This document shows, in pieces, positions 33,383-41,220 of a stretch of 44,477 bases of DNA. The notes under the pieces are model-generated. The model saw only the letters and a list, made by a program, of their open reading frames with translations, made no database searches and was not told where the DNA came from. Made by a program: the position numbers and the translations under genes. The DNA is from Alphaproteobacteria bacterium (GTDB lineage Bacteria > Pseudomonadota > Alphaproteobacteria > JACZXZ01), in NCBI GenBank assembly GCA_035625915.1, contig DASPOR010000188.1, positions 1-44,477 on the forward strand, in the 5' to 3' direction. Numbering within the stretch: position 1 is the stretch's first letter; each line of letters starts with the position of its first letter.

Positions 33383-34369
33383 TCAGCGATAGGGGTCGAG
33401 TTGACTGAGGAAGTTCTTGACGTACAGTGCAACGCCGTCCTCGAGCCGGGTAAACGGCTTCCCGTAGCCCGCACCCTTCAAGCGATCCATCTTTGCCTCG
33501 GTGAAGTATTGATATCGGTCTCGGATTTCCGCAGGCGTGTCGACATAGCGGATATTAGGATGTTTGCCGTGTGCGGCGAATACGGCAGCTGCGAGATCGG
33601 CGAAGCTGCGCGCCGCACCGGTGCCGAGATTGTAGAGCCCGCTCACTTGGGGGCTGTCATAAAGCCACATCATCGCATCGACGCAATCGCCGACCCAGAT
33701 GAAGTCGCGAAGCTGACCCCCATCCGAGTATTTCGGATTATGGGAGCGAAACAGCACCGCAGGTTCGCCGGCGGCGACGCGCTCATGAACTTGAAGGGTC
33801 ACGCTGCGCATGCCGCCTTTATGGTATTCGTTCGGGCCGTAGACGTTGAAAAAGCGCAAACCCGCCCATTGACGCGGCCGCCTGCCGCCCTCGCGGATGA
33901 TGCGTGCCACGCGCCGGTCGAAAAGTAGCTTGCTCCAGCCATAGGCGTTCATCGGCCTGAGCCGCGCGAGCGCCTCTGGGCTTCCATCATCGTCGAACCC
34001 GGCACGACCGTCGCCGTAGGCCGCAGCCGAGGACGCGTAAATGAAGCGTGCGTCATGGCGCACGCACCAGTCCCAGAGTGTCGTGGAGAATGTGAAATTG
34101 GTGTCGACGATCAGGTCTGCGTTTCGCTCGGTGGTCGCAGAGATGGCCCCCATATGGAAGATCGTATCCACCTCACCCGCCCTGCGCTCAAGAAACGGCA
34201 AGAGCCGATCGGGTTCGATGAAGCCGGCCAGCTCGCGCTTTGCGAGGTTGCGCCACTTCTCACCCTCGCCCAGGCGGTCGCAAACGACGATTTCCCGGCA
34301 ACCTCGTTCCTCGAGTGCGGCGAGCAAGTTCGAACCGATGAATCCGGCGCCGCCGGTCAGAATGATCAT
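33383..34369 (-). CDS. hldD: ADP-L-glycero-D-manno-heptose 6-epimerase
   Basis: A 328-residue SDR-extended epimerase that makes ADP-L-glycero-beta-D-manno-heptose for the inner core of LPS. The Rossmann motif GGAGFIGSNL opens the protein at ATG 34369. The S-x-AAYG loop (SSAAAYGDG) and the catalytic YGWSK follow, then the family segment RFFNVYGPNEYHKGGMRS. An in-frame upstream start would add 32 unrelated residues. It is 29 bases upstream of lgt on the same strand and divergent from ubiK. Its presence indicates an outer membrane with heptose-containing LPS. Confidence 0.94.
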   Translation of the reverse strand: MIILTGGAGFIGSNLLAALEERGCREIVVCDRLGEGEKWRNLAKRELAGFIEPDRLLPFLERRAGEVDTIFHMGAISATTERNADLIVDTNFTFSTTLWDWCVRHDARFIYASSAAAYGDGRAGFDDDGSPEALARLRPMNAYGWSKLLFDRRVARIIREGGRRPRQWAGLRFFNVYGPNEYHKGGMRSVTLQVHERVAAGEPAVLFRSHNPKYSDGGQLRDFIWVGDCVDAMMWLYDSPQVSGLYNLGTGAARSFADLAAAVFAAHGKHPNIRYVDTPAEIRDRYQYFTEAKMDRLKGAGYGKPFTRLEDGVALYVKNFLSQLDPYR

Positions 34370-34554
34370 GCCGCTTTTTCCGAAGCTCTCCCCGCATCCG
34401 CGGTCGGTGCGAGGCCCGGCGGGAATACCGGCACCCCTTATAGGGGGCGAGTTTGGGGCCTGCAAGCTTCACCCCGTTGCAGCCCGAGGGCCGCGCCACC
34501 ATACTGGCGCGGACTTCACCGGTCCCGGTCAATATCCTTGGAGGAGCTTGAAAA

Positions 34555-34848
34555 ATGCAGGCCGACAACCGCCTTCTCGACGACATGGCCCGCCTTGCGA
34601 GCGGGGCCCTCGGTGCATTTTCCGGCCTCAGGTCCGAGATCGAGGCATTGGTACGCCAGCGCCTGGAGCGGCTTCTTGCCGACATGGAGCTGGTGAGCCG
34701 GGAGGAGTTCGATGCCGTCAAGGCGGTGGCCGTCAATGCCCGAAACGGTCAGGAAGCGCTTGCCGAGCGGATCGCCCGTCTCGAAGCCGCATTGGCGACC
34801 GCACGGATTTCCATACCCGGTACAGCCGATGCGTCCCACAAGCCCTAG
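34555..34848 (+). CDS. ubiK: Ubiquinone biosynthesis accessory factor UbiK
   Basis: A 97-residue UbiK (BMFP/YqiC, DUF526) protein. The N-terminal amphipathic helix NRLLDDMARLASGALGAFS and the C-terminal coiled coil (VSREEFDAVKAVAVNARN, then ALAERIARLEAALA) match the family. UbiK supports the late hydroxylation steps of ubiquinone synthesis as part of a soluble Ubi complex with UbiJ. A strong ribosome site (GGAGGAG) precedes ATG 34555. The COQ9-like TetR protein at 37324 is another gene with a possible quinone connection. Confidence 0.92.
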   Translation: MQADNRLLDDMARLASGALGAFSGLRSEIEALVRQRLERLLADMELVSREEFDAVKAVAVNARNGQEALAERIARLEAALATARISIPGTADASHKP

Positions 34849-34852
34849 AGGT

Positions 34853-34896
34853 TTAATGCATTAATGGAACATTTATCCACAAGATATTGTGGGTAA
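34853..34896. promoter_or_regulatory. Palindrome and DnaA-box-like dyad downstream of ubiK
   Basis: A perfect 12-base palindrome TTAATGCATTAA lies at 34853-34864. Nine bases on, TTATCCACAA (34873-34882) faces TTGTGGGTAA (34887-34896), arms of ten with one mismatch that becomes a G-U pair in RNA. The first arm is an exact DnaA box. No T run follows, so a classic terminator is unlikely. Farther on is A-rich sequence at about 34917-34935. Confidence 0.45.
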
Positions 34897-35096
34897 CTCT
34901 AAATCTTGGAGCCTGAAACAAAAAAATAACAAAATCTGGTAACGGCATCCTTGAAGTTATTGCACAAATTTGTCAGGCTACCTCCCATGGTACGTCGTGG
35001 TCGCAATCTCTACAAAACCTAGCTGTTGGTTGGACGCTTAGCTCCGCTATGGCGTATTTCGCGGCCGTCGGCCACCTGTTGGAGAGGAGGGGCTAA

Positions 35097-35600
35097 ATGT
35101 CAGCACGCCTAGCAGAGTCGCACAGCTCCCTGCCCAACCCGCTTGATCTTGTTGAGGAAATCGTCAGTGCGCACGACTGGCCGTTCGATCGTTGCAGCAC
35201 AGATGAGATCGTCGTCGATATCGCGGGCCAATGGTGCGATTACCACTTGCACTTCGCCTGGCTCGAGGATTTGAGCGCCATGCATTTCTCCTGCGCTCTC
35301 GACATGAAAATCCCGAAAGGGAAGCGCGGCGGTGTCCACGAGCTCCTGGCACTCGTGAACGAGAAACTTTGGCTGGGCCATTTCGACGTGTCCGACGACG
35401 ATGGTTTGCCGATTTTCCGGCAAACTTCGCTCCTGCGTGGCGCGCACGGTCCCACCGTCGAGCAGCTCGAAGATCTCGTGGACATCGCGATCACCGAGTG
35501 CGAGCGTTTCTATCCGGCTTTCCAGTTCGTGGTCTGGGGCGGAAAGACACCGCGCGAGGCAATCGACGCGGCGTTGCTCGACTGCGTGGGCGAGGCGTAG
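35097..35600 (+). CDS. YbjN domain-containing protein
   Basis: A 167-residue protein of the YbjN family, an alpha/beta fold resembling type III secretion chaperones. Characteristic segments are WCDYHLHFAWLEDLSAMHFSC and KRGGVHELLALVNEKLWLGHF. A strong ribosome site (GAGAGGAGGGG) precedes ATG 35097. E. coli YbjN has been associated with motility and stress phenotypes, but the molecular function is unknown. proC starts 121 bases later on the same strand, a pairing seen in Alphaproteobacteria. The upstream 248-base gap contains the DnaA-box-like dyad. Confidence 0.88.
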   Translation: MSARLAESHSSLPNPLDLVEEIVSAHDWPFDRCSTDEIVVDIAGQWCDYHLHFAWLEDLSAMHFSCALDMKIPKGKRGGVHELLALVNEKLWLGHFDVSDDDGLPIFRQTSLLRGAHGPTVEQLEDLVDIAITECERFYPAFQFVVWGGKTPREAIDAALLDCVGEA

Positions 35601-35721
35601 CTCGCCAAGAATGCTGCCGAGCAAGGTCGCGCTTTCACTCAGGCAGCACCTGGCACCACGAAGCGAAGCCCGAAAGGCGCACCTCGCCAAGCCTCGTTAC
35701 TCCGCGCTATAAGGTTGCGCC

Positions 35722-36534
35722 ATGAACGCGCGCATACTTCTCGTCGGTGGCGGCAAGATGGGCGGAGCCATGCTGGCAGGCTGGCTTTCACGGGGACTTC
35801 CCCGCGAGAACGTGTTGGTGGTCGAACCCAGCACTCCGGCGGAGGCGCTTCGCAAGACCCACGGCGTCGACGTACATGCGGCGCCGGAGACTGTCGAAAA
35901 ATCGTTCAAGCCGAGCGTCGTCGTCTTCGCGGTCAAGCCACAGTTCATGGACGATGCGGCACCCCATTACGCGCGCTATGGCGGCCCTGGTGTCGTTTTC
36001 CTTTCGATCGCCGCGGGGAAGACGATTGCCTACTTTCGCGCGAAGCTCGGCTCGGACGCCGCGATCGTGCGCGCGATGCCGAACACGCCTGCCGCCGTCG
36101 GACGCGGCATGAGCGTGTGTTGCGCCGGACCGGGGGTGCAGCCCGCACAAAGGGGGCAATGCACCGAACTTCTCCAAGCCGTCGGTGACGTCGCCTGGGT
36201 CGATGAGGAGGATCTTATCGATGCGGTGACCGCAGTGTCAGGCGGTGGGCCTGCCTACGTCTTCCTGCTCGTCGAGTGTTTGACCGAAGCCGGAGTGAAG
36301 GCGGGGCTTCCGGCCGAACTCTCCGCCCGCATTGCGCGTGCCACTATCGCAGGCAGCGGGGAACTCCTCCACCGCTCAACGGAGGCGCCGAGCGTACTGC
36401 GCCAAAACGTGACAAGCCCGGGCGGGACGACGCTCGAAGCCCTCAAAATCCTCATGGCGCCAGAGGGGCTGCAGCCGCTGTTCGACAAGGCGATTGCGGC
36501 GGCGACGCGCCGCGCACGCGAGCTTGCTGGCTAG
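35722..36534 (+). CDS. proC: Pyrroline-5-carboxylate reductase
   Basis: A 270-residue NAD(P)H-dependent reductase for the last step of proline synthesis. The Rossmann motif ILLVGGGKMGGAMLAGW is at the N-terminus, followed by VFAVKPQFMDDAAPHY and MPNTPAAVGRGM. The C-terminal dimerisation and signature region is SGGGPAYVFLLVE then NVTSPGGTTLEAL. It is complete from ATG 35722. It lies between the YbjN and ybaK genes on the plus strand. Confidence 0.95.
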   Translation: MNARILLVGGGKMGGAMLAGWLSRGLPRENVLVVEPSTPAEALRKTHGVDVHAAPETVEKSFKPSVVVFAVKPQFMDDAAPHYARYGGPGVVFLSIAAGKTIAYFRAKLGSDAAIVRAMPNTPAAVGRGMSVCCAGPGVQPAQRGQCTELLQAVGDVAWVDEEDLIDAVTAVSGGGPAYVFLLVECLTEAGVKAGLPAELSARIARATIAGSGELLHRSTEAPSVLRQNVTSPGGTTLEALKILMAPEGLQPLFDKAIAAATRRARELAG

Positions 36535-36537
36535 TTC

Positions 36538-36586
36538 GGCGAATCCGAAATGCGCCCTAAGAGGGCAAGCGTTTGATTTGCAAATC
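36538..36586. repeat. Short repeat and palindromes in the proC-ybaK gap
   Basis: GGCGAATCCGAAAT at 36538-36551 is identical to 37130-37143 in the compound palindromic element, so it may be a remnant of the same family. GCCCT-aag-AGGGC (36554-36566) is a small hairpin that could stop proC transcription. GATTTGCAAATC (36575-36586) is a perfect 12-base palindrome. Confidence 0.4.
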
Positions 36587-36601
36587 GGGGGTGATCCGAC
36601 G

Positions 36602-37081
36602 ATGACGAAACCGCTCAGCCCAAGTGCTGCGAGGGTTCAAGAAGCGCTTCGTACGCTCGGGTATACGAACCAAGTGATCGAGCGCGAAGAGACTACGCGA
36701 AGTTCGGCTGAGGCGGCGGCAGCCGTTGGCTGTACGATCGGACAGATTGCGAAATCGGTGATCTTCCGCGCCAAGGGCTCCGGCCGCCCGATCCTTGTCG
36801 TGGCAAGCGGACCCAATCGTGTCAATGAGAAGGCCATCGAGGCTGTAATCGGCGAGAAGCTCGGCAAGGCGGATGCCGACTTCGTGCGCGAACGGACCGG
36901 CTTCGCGATTGGCGGCGTAGGACCAGTCGGCCACGCACAAATGCTTGAAATCTTCATCGACGAGGACTTGCTGCAGTTCGCGGAAATCTGGGCAGCGGCG
37001 GGAACGCCCAACGCGGTCTTCAAGCTGACTCCGGACGAACTCAAGCGTATGACCGGCGGCAGCGTGATCAACATCAAATGA
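36602..37081 (+). CDS. ybaK: YbaK/EbsC-type aminoacyl-tRNA deacylase
   Basis: A 159-residue YbaK/prolyl-tRNA editing domain protein that clears mischarged tRNA, typically Cys-tRNA(Pro). The signature includes AAAVGCTIGQIAKSVIFR, with the conserved Lys, and FAIGGVGPVGH, the loop over the active site. The start at ATG 36602 is preferred over upstream in-frame starts overlapping the proC 3' region. It fits the free-standing trans-editing group (EbsC/PrdX/YbaK); which aminoacyl-tRNA it edits cannot be told. Confidence 0.92.
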   Translation: MTKPLSPSAARVQEALRTLGYTNQVIEREETTRSSAEAAAAVGCTIGQIAKSVIFRAKGSGRPILVVASGPNRVNEKAIEAVIGEKLGKADADFVRERTGFAIGGVGPVGHAQMLEIFIDEDLLQFAEIWAAAGTPNAVFKLTPDELKRMTGGSVINIK

Positions 37082-37117
37082 CGCTGTAAGGACGCGGGTT
37101 CCGCCTAAACTTGGTAG

Positions 37118-37294
37118 CGCCCCTCGTGTGGCGAATCCGAAATTAATGACATTAGGGGGCGGGACCGGGAGCGAATTTCGGATTCAAAACCACACGTGAG
37201 ATATATTGTGTCGAGTGTGGTATTGGGATTTGAAGTTCCTAAACGCGGATGCCACCAAAATGCTAGGAACTTTAGATCCACCACACGAGGGGCG
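37118..37294. repeat. Compound palindromic element with 14-base terminal inverted repeats
   Basis: The element is bounded by CGCCCCTCGTGTGG (37118-37131) and its exact inverse CCACACGAGGGGCG (37281-37294). Inside are two tandem hairpins. Hairpin A has GAATCCGAAATT (37133-37144) against AATTTCGGATTC (37174-37185), extended by CGTGTGG and CCACACG. Hairpin B (37215-37286) has GTGTGG/CCACAC outer arms and GGATTTGAAGTTCCT against AGGAACTTTAGATCC with two mismatches. Hairpin B is 66/70 identical by eye to the inverse of 39009-39078. No protein is encoded. It lies 30 bases before the TetR-like gene. It resembles a MITE or REP-type family. Confidence 0.75.
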
Positions 37295-37323
37295 GATCGC
37301 ATCGACATTCGAGAGGTGACGTA

Positions 37324-38016
37324 ATGGCAAAAGGAACAAGATCCGCAAGACGATCGAGAGCCGGCGCCAAAGCGGGGAAGACCGCAAGAACCGCGCGTTC
37401 GCGACGCCCGGACGATCCGGCGGACCGAGTTGTCGAGCGCACTTTGGCGCTTGCCGCCGAGCGAAGCTGGCGGCGCATTACGATGAACGACATCGCAGAG
37501 GCGTCGAATCTATCGCTCGCAGAGCTTCTTGGTTTATACCGCTCAAAGGAAGCGATCCTTTCGGCCTTCGTGCGCCGGATAGATCGTAAAGTGCTCGAGG
37601 GCGGCGCTTCCGACGGCGAGAGCCCGCGCGACCGAATGTTCGACATCCTCATGCGCCGCTTCGAGGCGCTCAATCCCCACAAGAAGTCGATCGAGGCGAT
37701 CGTTCGGGACCGCAGCGCCGACCCGATTGGTGTGCTTTGTGGAGGACTGCGGTTAAAGCGCTCCATGGCGTGGATGCTCGAAGCGGCGGGTATCCAAAGT
37801 AGCGGTCTTCTCGGTCGCGCGCGCGCGAAAGCGTTGGCACTTGTCTATCTCGCCGCCATGCGGGTCTGGTTCGGCGACGACAGCGAGGATTTGAGCCGCA
37901 CGATGGCAGCCCTCGACAAGCGCCTGCGCCGGGCCGAGAGCCTTGCCAATTTCTGTGCATCGATTGGGTCATGCAGGTTCGGCCGCCAGGAGGCACAAGA
38001 GACCCGCGCCGCATAA
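37324..38016 (+). CDS. TetR-family protein with COQ9-like C-terminus
   Basis: A 230-residue protein with a long Arg/Ala/Lys-rich tail (1-45), a TetR-type helix-turn-helix (ITMNDIAEASNLSLAELLGLYRSKEAIL in outline), and a ligand-binding-like helical domain. The segment LVYLAAMRVWFGDDSEDLSRTMAALDKRL resembles the C-terminal region of COQ9, a lipid-binding protein of ubiquinone synthesis with a TetR fold. It may therefore be either a regulator or a bacterial COQ9 relative. The first helix-turn-helix looks intact. Its upstream region is occupied by the palindromic element, which must carry or adjoin its promoter. Confidence 0.8.
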   Translation: MAKGTRSARRSRAGAKAGKTARTARSRRPDDPADRVVERTLALAAERSWRRITMNDIAEASNLSLAELLGLYRSKEAILSAFVRRIDRKVLEGGASDGESPRDRMFDILMRRFEALNPHKKSIEAIVRDRSADPIGVLCGGLRLKRSMAWMLEAAGIQSSGLLGRARAKALALVYLAAMRVWFGDDSEDLSRTMAALDKRLRRAESLANFCASIGSCRFGRQEAQETRAA

Positions 38017-38063
38017 AGGGGGCAACTTTGTGCGCCCTCGCATGGAGAACCGAGGTTAAGCGT

Positions 38064-38963
38064 TCACGACCCAAGCACACGCCCTGCGACAGCCGAAAGT
38101 TTCCTTACCAGTGCCGGGTCGCGCGCCTCGGGCGCCGTGATAATGGCGTTCTCGAGTGCGGTGTGACAGCCGCTTGAGCAGCTCGATTGCCGCGCGCCGA
38201 GGCCAGGAGACACCGCGCGCACGAGTTCTCGCGCCTTTCCGGCGTTTGCGTGCAGCACTTTCACAATGGTCTCAACGGAAGCGTCTTCGTGATGAGGGTG
38301 CCAGCAATCGAAGTCGGTCACCATGGCGACGGTCGCGTAGCAAACCTCCGCTTCGCGGGCGAGCTTCGCCTCCGGCATGTTCGTCATGCCGATGACGTCG
38401 CAGCCCCAGCTCCGGTATAGCTGCGACTCGGCTCGGCTCGAGAATTGCGGACCTTCCATGACGAGATAGGTGCCCCCTCGGCTGACTGGGATCCCCAGTG
38501 AGCGCGCGGTTCGCTCGAGTTGATCGCCAAGCCGCTTGCAAACGGGGTCCGCTATCGAGACATGAGCAACGAGGCCGGTGCCAAAAAAGCTCTTGTTGCG
38601 CGCAAAGGTGAGATCGATGAATTGATCGACGATCACGAAGGTGCCGGGTGGCAGCTCCTCCTTGAGCGAGCCCACAGCACTCACCGAAACGATTTCCGTG
38701 CAACCTGCGCGCTTCATCGCGTCGATGTTGGCGCGAAAGTTGAGCTCACTCGGCGGAATGCGGTGGCCGCGGCCATGGCGTGGAAGGAAAACGAGGCGAG
38801 CCCCGCCGAGCTCACCGAGCAGCAGCTCGTCGGAGGGCTTTCCAAACGGCGAGTCGCCTGCGACCCAGCGCTTGTTCGTGAGCCCGTCGATGTCATAGAG
38901 CCCGCTGCCGCCGATGATGCCGATCGTGGGCGGCATTCCCGGTGTCGTCGATCGTGCCGCCAT
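38064..38963 (-). CDS. mtnP: S-methyl-5'-thioadenosine phosphorylase
   Basis: A 299-residue purine nucleoside phosphorylase-family enzyme that cleaves methylthioadenosine to adenine and methylthioribose 1-phosphate for methionine salvage. The N-terminal IGIIGGSGLYDIDGL binds phosphate, followed by LPRHGRGHRIPPSELNFRANID, VSAVGSLKEE and the purine-binding GMTNMPEAKLAREAEVCYA with the conserved Asp/Glu region later. ATG 38963 has a ribosome site (GAGGGAA); ATG 38936 is the alternative. It reads away from petC and is separated from it by a clear terminator. The second palindromic repeat copy lies just upstream of its start. Confidence 0.94.
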   Translation of the reverse strand: MAARSTTPGMPPTIGIIGGSGLYDIDGLTNKRWVAGDSPFGKPSDELLLGELGGARLVFLPRHGRGHRIPPSELNFRANIDAMKRAGCTEIVSVSAVGSLKEELPPGTFVIVDQFIDLTFARNKSFFGTGLVAHVSIADPVCKRLGDQLERTARSLGIPVSRGGTYLVMEGPQFSSRAESQLYRSWGCDVIGMTNMPEAKLAREAEVCYATVAMVTDFDCWHPHHEDASVETIVKVLHANAGKARELVRAVSPGLGARQSSCSSGCHTALENAIITAPEARDPALVRKLSAVAGRVLGS

Positions 38964-39007
38964 GGCTTCCCTCGCGCTTTTCAAATTCGATGTCCGCTTC
39001 GCCCTGT

Positions 39008-39079
39008 CGTGGTGGATTTGAAGTTCCTAGCATTTTGGTGGCATCCGCGTTCAGGAACTTCAAATCCGAATACCACACG
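39008..39079. repeat. Palindromic repeat, inverted copy of the 37215-37286 element
   Basis: GGATTTGAAGTTCCT (39014-39028) pairs perfectly with AGGAACTTCAAATCC (39053-39067) around a 24-base loop, with outer arms GTGG (39009-39012) and CCAC (39073-39076). In inverse orientation 39009-39078 matches 37215-37284 at 66 of 70 positions by eye. The perfect stem here versus a two-mismatch stem in the other copy suggests this copy is the better preserved. It lies about 45 bases upstream of the mtnP start. Confidence 0.75.
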
Positions 39080-39112
39080 AGGCAATGTTATCGGCGATCG
39101 CGCGCCATAAAG

Positions 39113-39144
39113 AAAGGGCCGCCCGGTTTCGGTCGCGGCCCTTT
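39113..39144 (-). terminator. Intrinsic terminator of the petABC operon
   Basis: AAAGGGCCGC (39113-39122) and GCGGCCCTTT (39135-39144) form a perfect 10-base stem. Read on the minus strand it ends in a TTTCTTTAT tail, 24 bases after the petC stop. This is the clearest terminator in the window and insulates petABC from mtnP. Confidence 0.75.
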
Positions 39145-39167
39145 CCCATCCCGCCCGGATGTAATCG

Positions 39168-39965
39168 TCAATGCACGTCTGACCACACCTTGCGTTTTAC
39201 GGCATAGAGCAGGCCAGTCAAAATCACGAGGAAGATGATAACCTTCACGCCAATGCGATGGCGCGACTCAAGTTCCGGATTGGCGGCCCAGGTCAGGAAG
39301 GTCACCACATCGTGCGCCATTTGCGGCACTGTCGCTTGGGTCTTGTCCGCGTAGGTGACCGCGCCGTCGCTGAGCGGGGGCGGCATCGCAATCTGATGGC
39401 CGGCGAAGGTCTCGTTGTAATACATGCCTTGATTGACGGTAAATCCCGCCGGTGCATCCTTGAAGCCCGTCAGGATGCCGTAGACGTAGTCCGGCCCGCC
39501 CGGCCGCGCCTCGACGATAAGAGAGAGATCCGGCGGCAAGGCGCCGTTGTTGGATGCGCGGGCCGCTTGCTCGTTCGGGAATGGCGAAACGAACCGATCG
39601 CTCGGTCGGCCGGGGCGCTGGAACATGTCGCCTTGGTCGTTCGGGCCGTCGGTCACCTGGACGCTTGCCGCGATCGCCTTGACTTCGTCCGTGGAAAGGC
39701 CGATTCCGCCATCGATGGCACCTCCGCCTCCGAGGTCGCGATAGGATAGGAGGCGCAGGGAATGGCAGGCCGAGCACACATCCTTGTAGACCTGGAAGCC
39801 GCGCTGGAGCGATGGCCGATCGAACGTGCCGAATACGCCGTAGAAAGACCAATCCTGCTTTGAAAAGTGCGGCTCGTCCTGCGCCCGCGCCGAGACGGTC
39901 AAGCCGAGGCTGATCGCTGCGGCGACTGCGAACACAGCCTTCTTGAACATGGTCTTGCGCATCAT
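39168..39965 (-). CDS. petC: Cytochrome c1 of the bc1 complex
   Basis: A 265-residue membrane-anchored c-type cytochrome of ubiquinol:cytochrome c oxidoreductase. A signal peptide ([22 protein letters not shown]) is followed by the heme motif C64-SACH ([16 protein letters not shown]). The axial Met lies in [16 protein letters not shown]. The C-terminal helix [17 protein letters not shown] anchors it. It takes electrons from the Rieske protein and passes them to soluble cytochrome c. It overlaps petB by four bases and is the last gene of the operon, before the terminator. Confidence 0.96.
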   Translation of the reverse strand: MMRKTMFKKAVFAVAAAISLGLTVSARAQDEPHFSKQDWSFYGVFGTFDRPSLQRGFQVYKDVCSACHSLRLLSYRDLGGGGAIDGGIGLSTDEVKAIAASVQVTDGPNDQGDMFQRPGRPSDRFVSPFPNEQAARASNNGALPPDLSLIVEARPGGPDYVYGILTGFKDAPAGFTVNQGMYYNETFAGHQIAMPPPLSDGAVTYADKTQATVPQMAHDVVTFLTWAANPELESRHRIGVKVIIFLVILTGLLYAVKRKVWSDVH

Positions 39966-41209
39966 GCCTTCTCCATTGTGCGGGCGGAGGCAGCTGCGGC
40001 GGCCCCGAGCACGGGCGTGCCGATGCTCGTCGGAAGCGGCTTCGGCCGCTCAAAGAGCGCTATAAGCGGCACGATTACGAGCCAGTGCAGGAAGTAATAG
40101 GCTGTGGCGATCCTGCCGACATACAGGATCGGGCCCTCAGGAGGATTGGCGCCGACGTAACCGAGCACCAGCACGTCGATCAACAAGAGCCAATAGACCT
40201 TCTTGTAAACCGGCCGGAACCGCGCGCTCCGCACCCGGGAGAAGTCGAGCCAAGGCAACGCAAACAGGACGAAGATCGACGAAAACATCGCGATCACGCC
40301 CAGAAGTTTGTCGGGAATTGAGCGCAGAATTGCGTAGTAGGGCAGGAAGTACCACTCCGGCACGATGTGCTGCGGCGTCGACAAGGGGTTGGCTGGGATA
40401 AAATTGTCCGGCTCACCGAAGAAATTCGGCACGAAGAACACGACGCCGAGATAAACGATGAGGAACACACCCAGCCCGAAAAGGTCCTTCACTGTGTAGT
40501 AGGGATGGAACGGAATCGTGTCCTGCGGACCTTTCGTGTCGATACCGAGGGGATTGTTCGACTTCGAGGTATGAAGCGCCCAGAGATGGAGGAAGACGAC
40601 CGCGACGATCACAAACGGCAAGAGGTAATGGAGTGAAAAGAAGCGGTTGAGGGTCGGATTGTCGACCGCGAAGCCGCCCCAGAGCCATGTAACGATGTGC
40701 TTGCCGGCAAGCGGTATGGCGGAAAAGAGATTCGTGATCACGGTGGCACCCCAGAAGCTCATCTGGCCCCAGGGAAGCACGTACCCCATGAACGCCGTCG
40801 CCATCATCAAGATCAGGATGACGAGGCCAAGCCACCACAGCAGCTCCCGCGGAGTCTTGTAAGAGCCGTAGTAGAGGCCGCGAAAGATGTGGATGTAAAC
40901 CGCAATGAAGAAGAACGAGGCGCCGTTCATGTGGACATAGCGCAGCAGCCAGCCGTAGTTCACGTCGCGCATGATGCGTTCGACGCTGTCGAAGGCAAGT
41001 TCGCTGTTCGGCGTGTATTGCATCGCGAGAACGACGCCCGTCGCGATCATGAGGACGAGCATGAATCCCGAGAGCGAGCCGAAGTTCCACCAATAGCTGA
41101 GATTCTTCGGAGTCGGATATTCGATCGCGCTGTGCCGCATCACCGTGAAGATCGGCATGCGCTCGTCAATCCACTTTACGGCCGGATTTTTCCAGGCGGG
41201 TTCGCTCAT
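39962..41209 (-). CDS. petB: Cytochrome b of the bc1 complex
   Basis: A 415-residue polytopic subunit that carries hemes bL and bH and the quinol oxidation (Qo) and reduction (Qi) sites. It starts at ATG 41209 ([13 protein letters not shown]). Heme-ligating His pairs sit in helices II and IV ([12 protein letters not shown] and [20 protein letters not shown]). The Qo-site PEWYF is present in [14 protein letters not shown]. The open frame extends 75 codons upstream into petA but is not family-like. The order petA-petB-petC is the standard fbc operon of Alphaproteobacteria. Confidence 0.97.
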   Translation of the reverse strand: MSEPAWKNPAVKWIDERMPIFTVMRHSAIEYPTPKNLSYWWNFGSLSGFMLVLMIATGVVLAMQYTPNSELAFDSVERIMRDVNYGWLLRYVHMNGASFFFIAVYIHIFRGLYYGSYKTPRELLWWLGLVILILMMATAFMGYVLPWGQMSFWGATVITNLFSAIPLAGKHIVTWLWGGFAVDNPTLNRFFSLHYLLPFVIVAVVFLHLWALHTSKSNNPLGIDTKGPQDTIPFHPYYTVKDLFGLGVFLIVYLGVVFFVPNFFGEPDNFIPANPLSTPQHIVPEWYFLPYYAILRSIPDKLLGVIAMFSSIFVLFALPWLDFSRVRSARFRPVYKKVYWLLLIDVLVLGYVGANPPEGPILYVGRIATAYYFLHWLVIVPLIALFERPKPLPTSIGTPVLGAAAAASARTMEKA

Positions 41210-41220
41210 GATGGCACTCC

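Noticed and set aside
34853..34936. Chromosomal replication origin
   Set aside because: Only two DnaA-like boxes are visible, and dnaA, dnaN, gidA, parAB and hemE are not nearby. Kept only as a possible DnaA binding site.
37118..37294. CRISPR array or rRNA-like structured RNA
   Set aside because: Repeats are inverted and not evenly spaced direct repeats, there are only two hairpins, and no cas genes or RNA signature are present.
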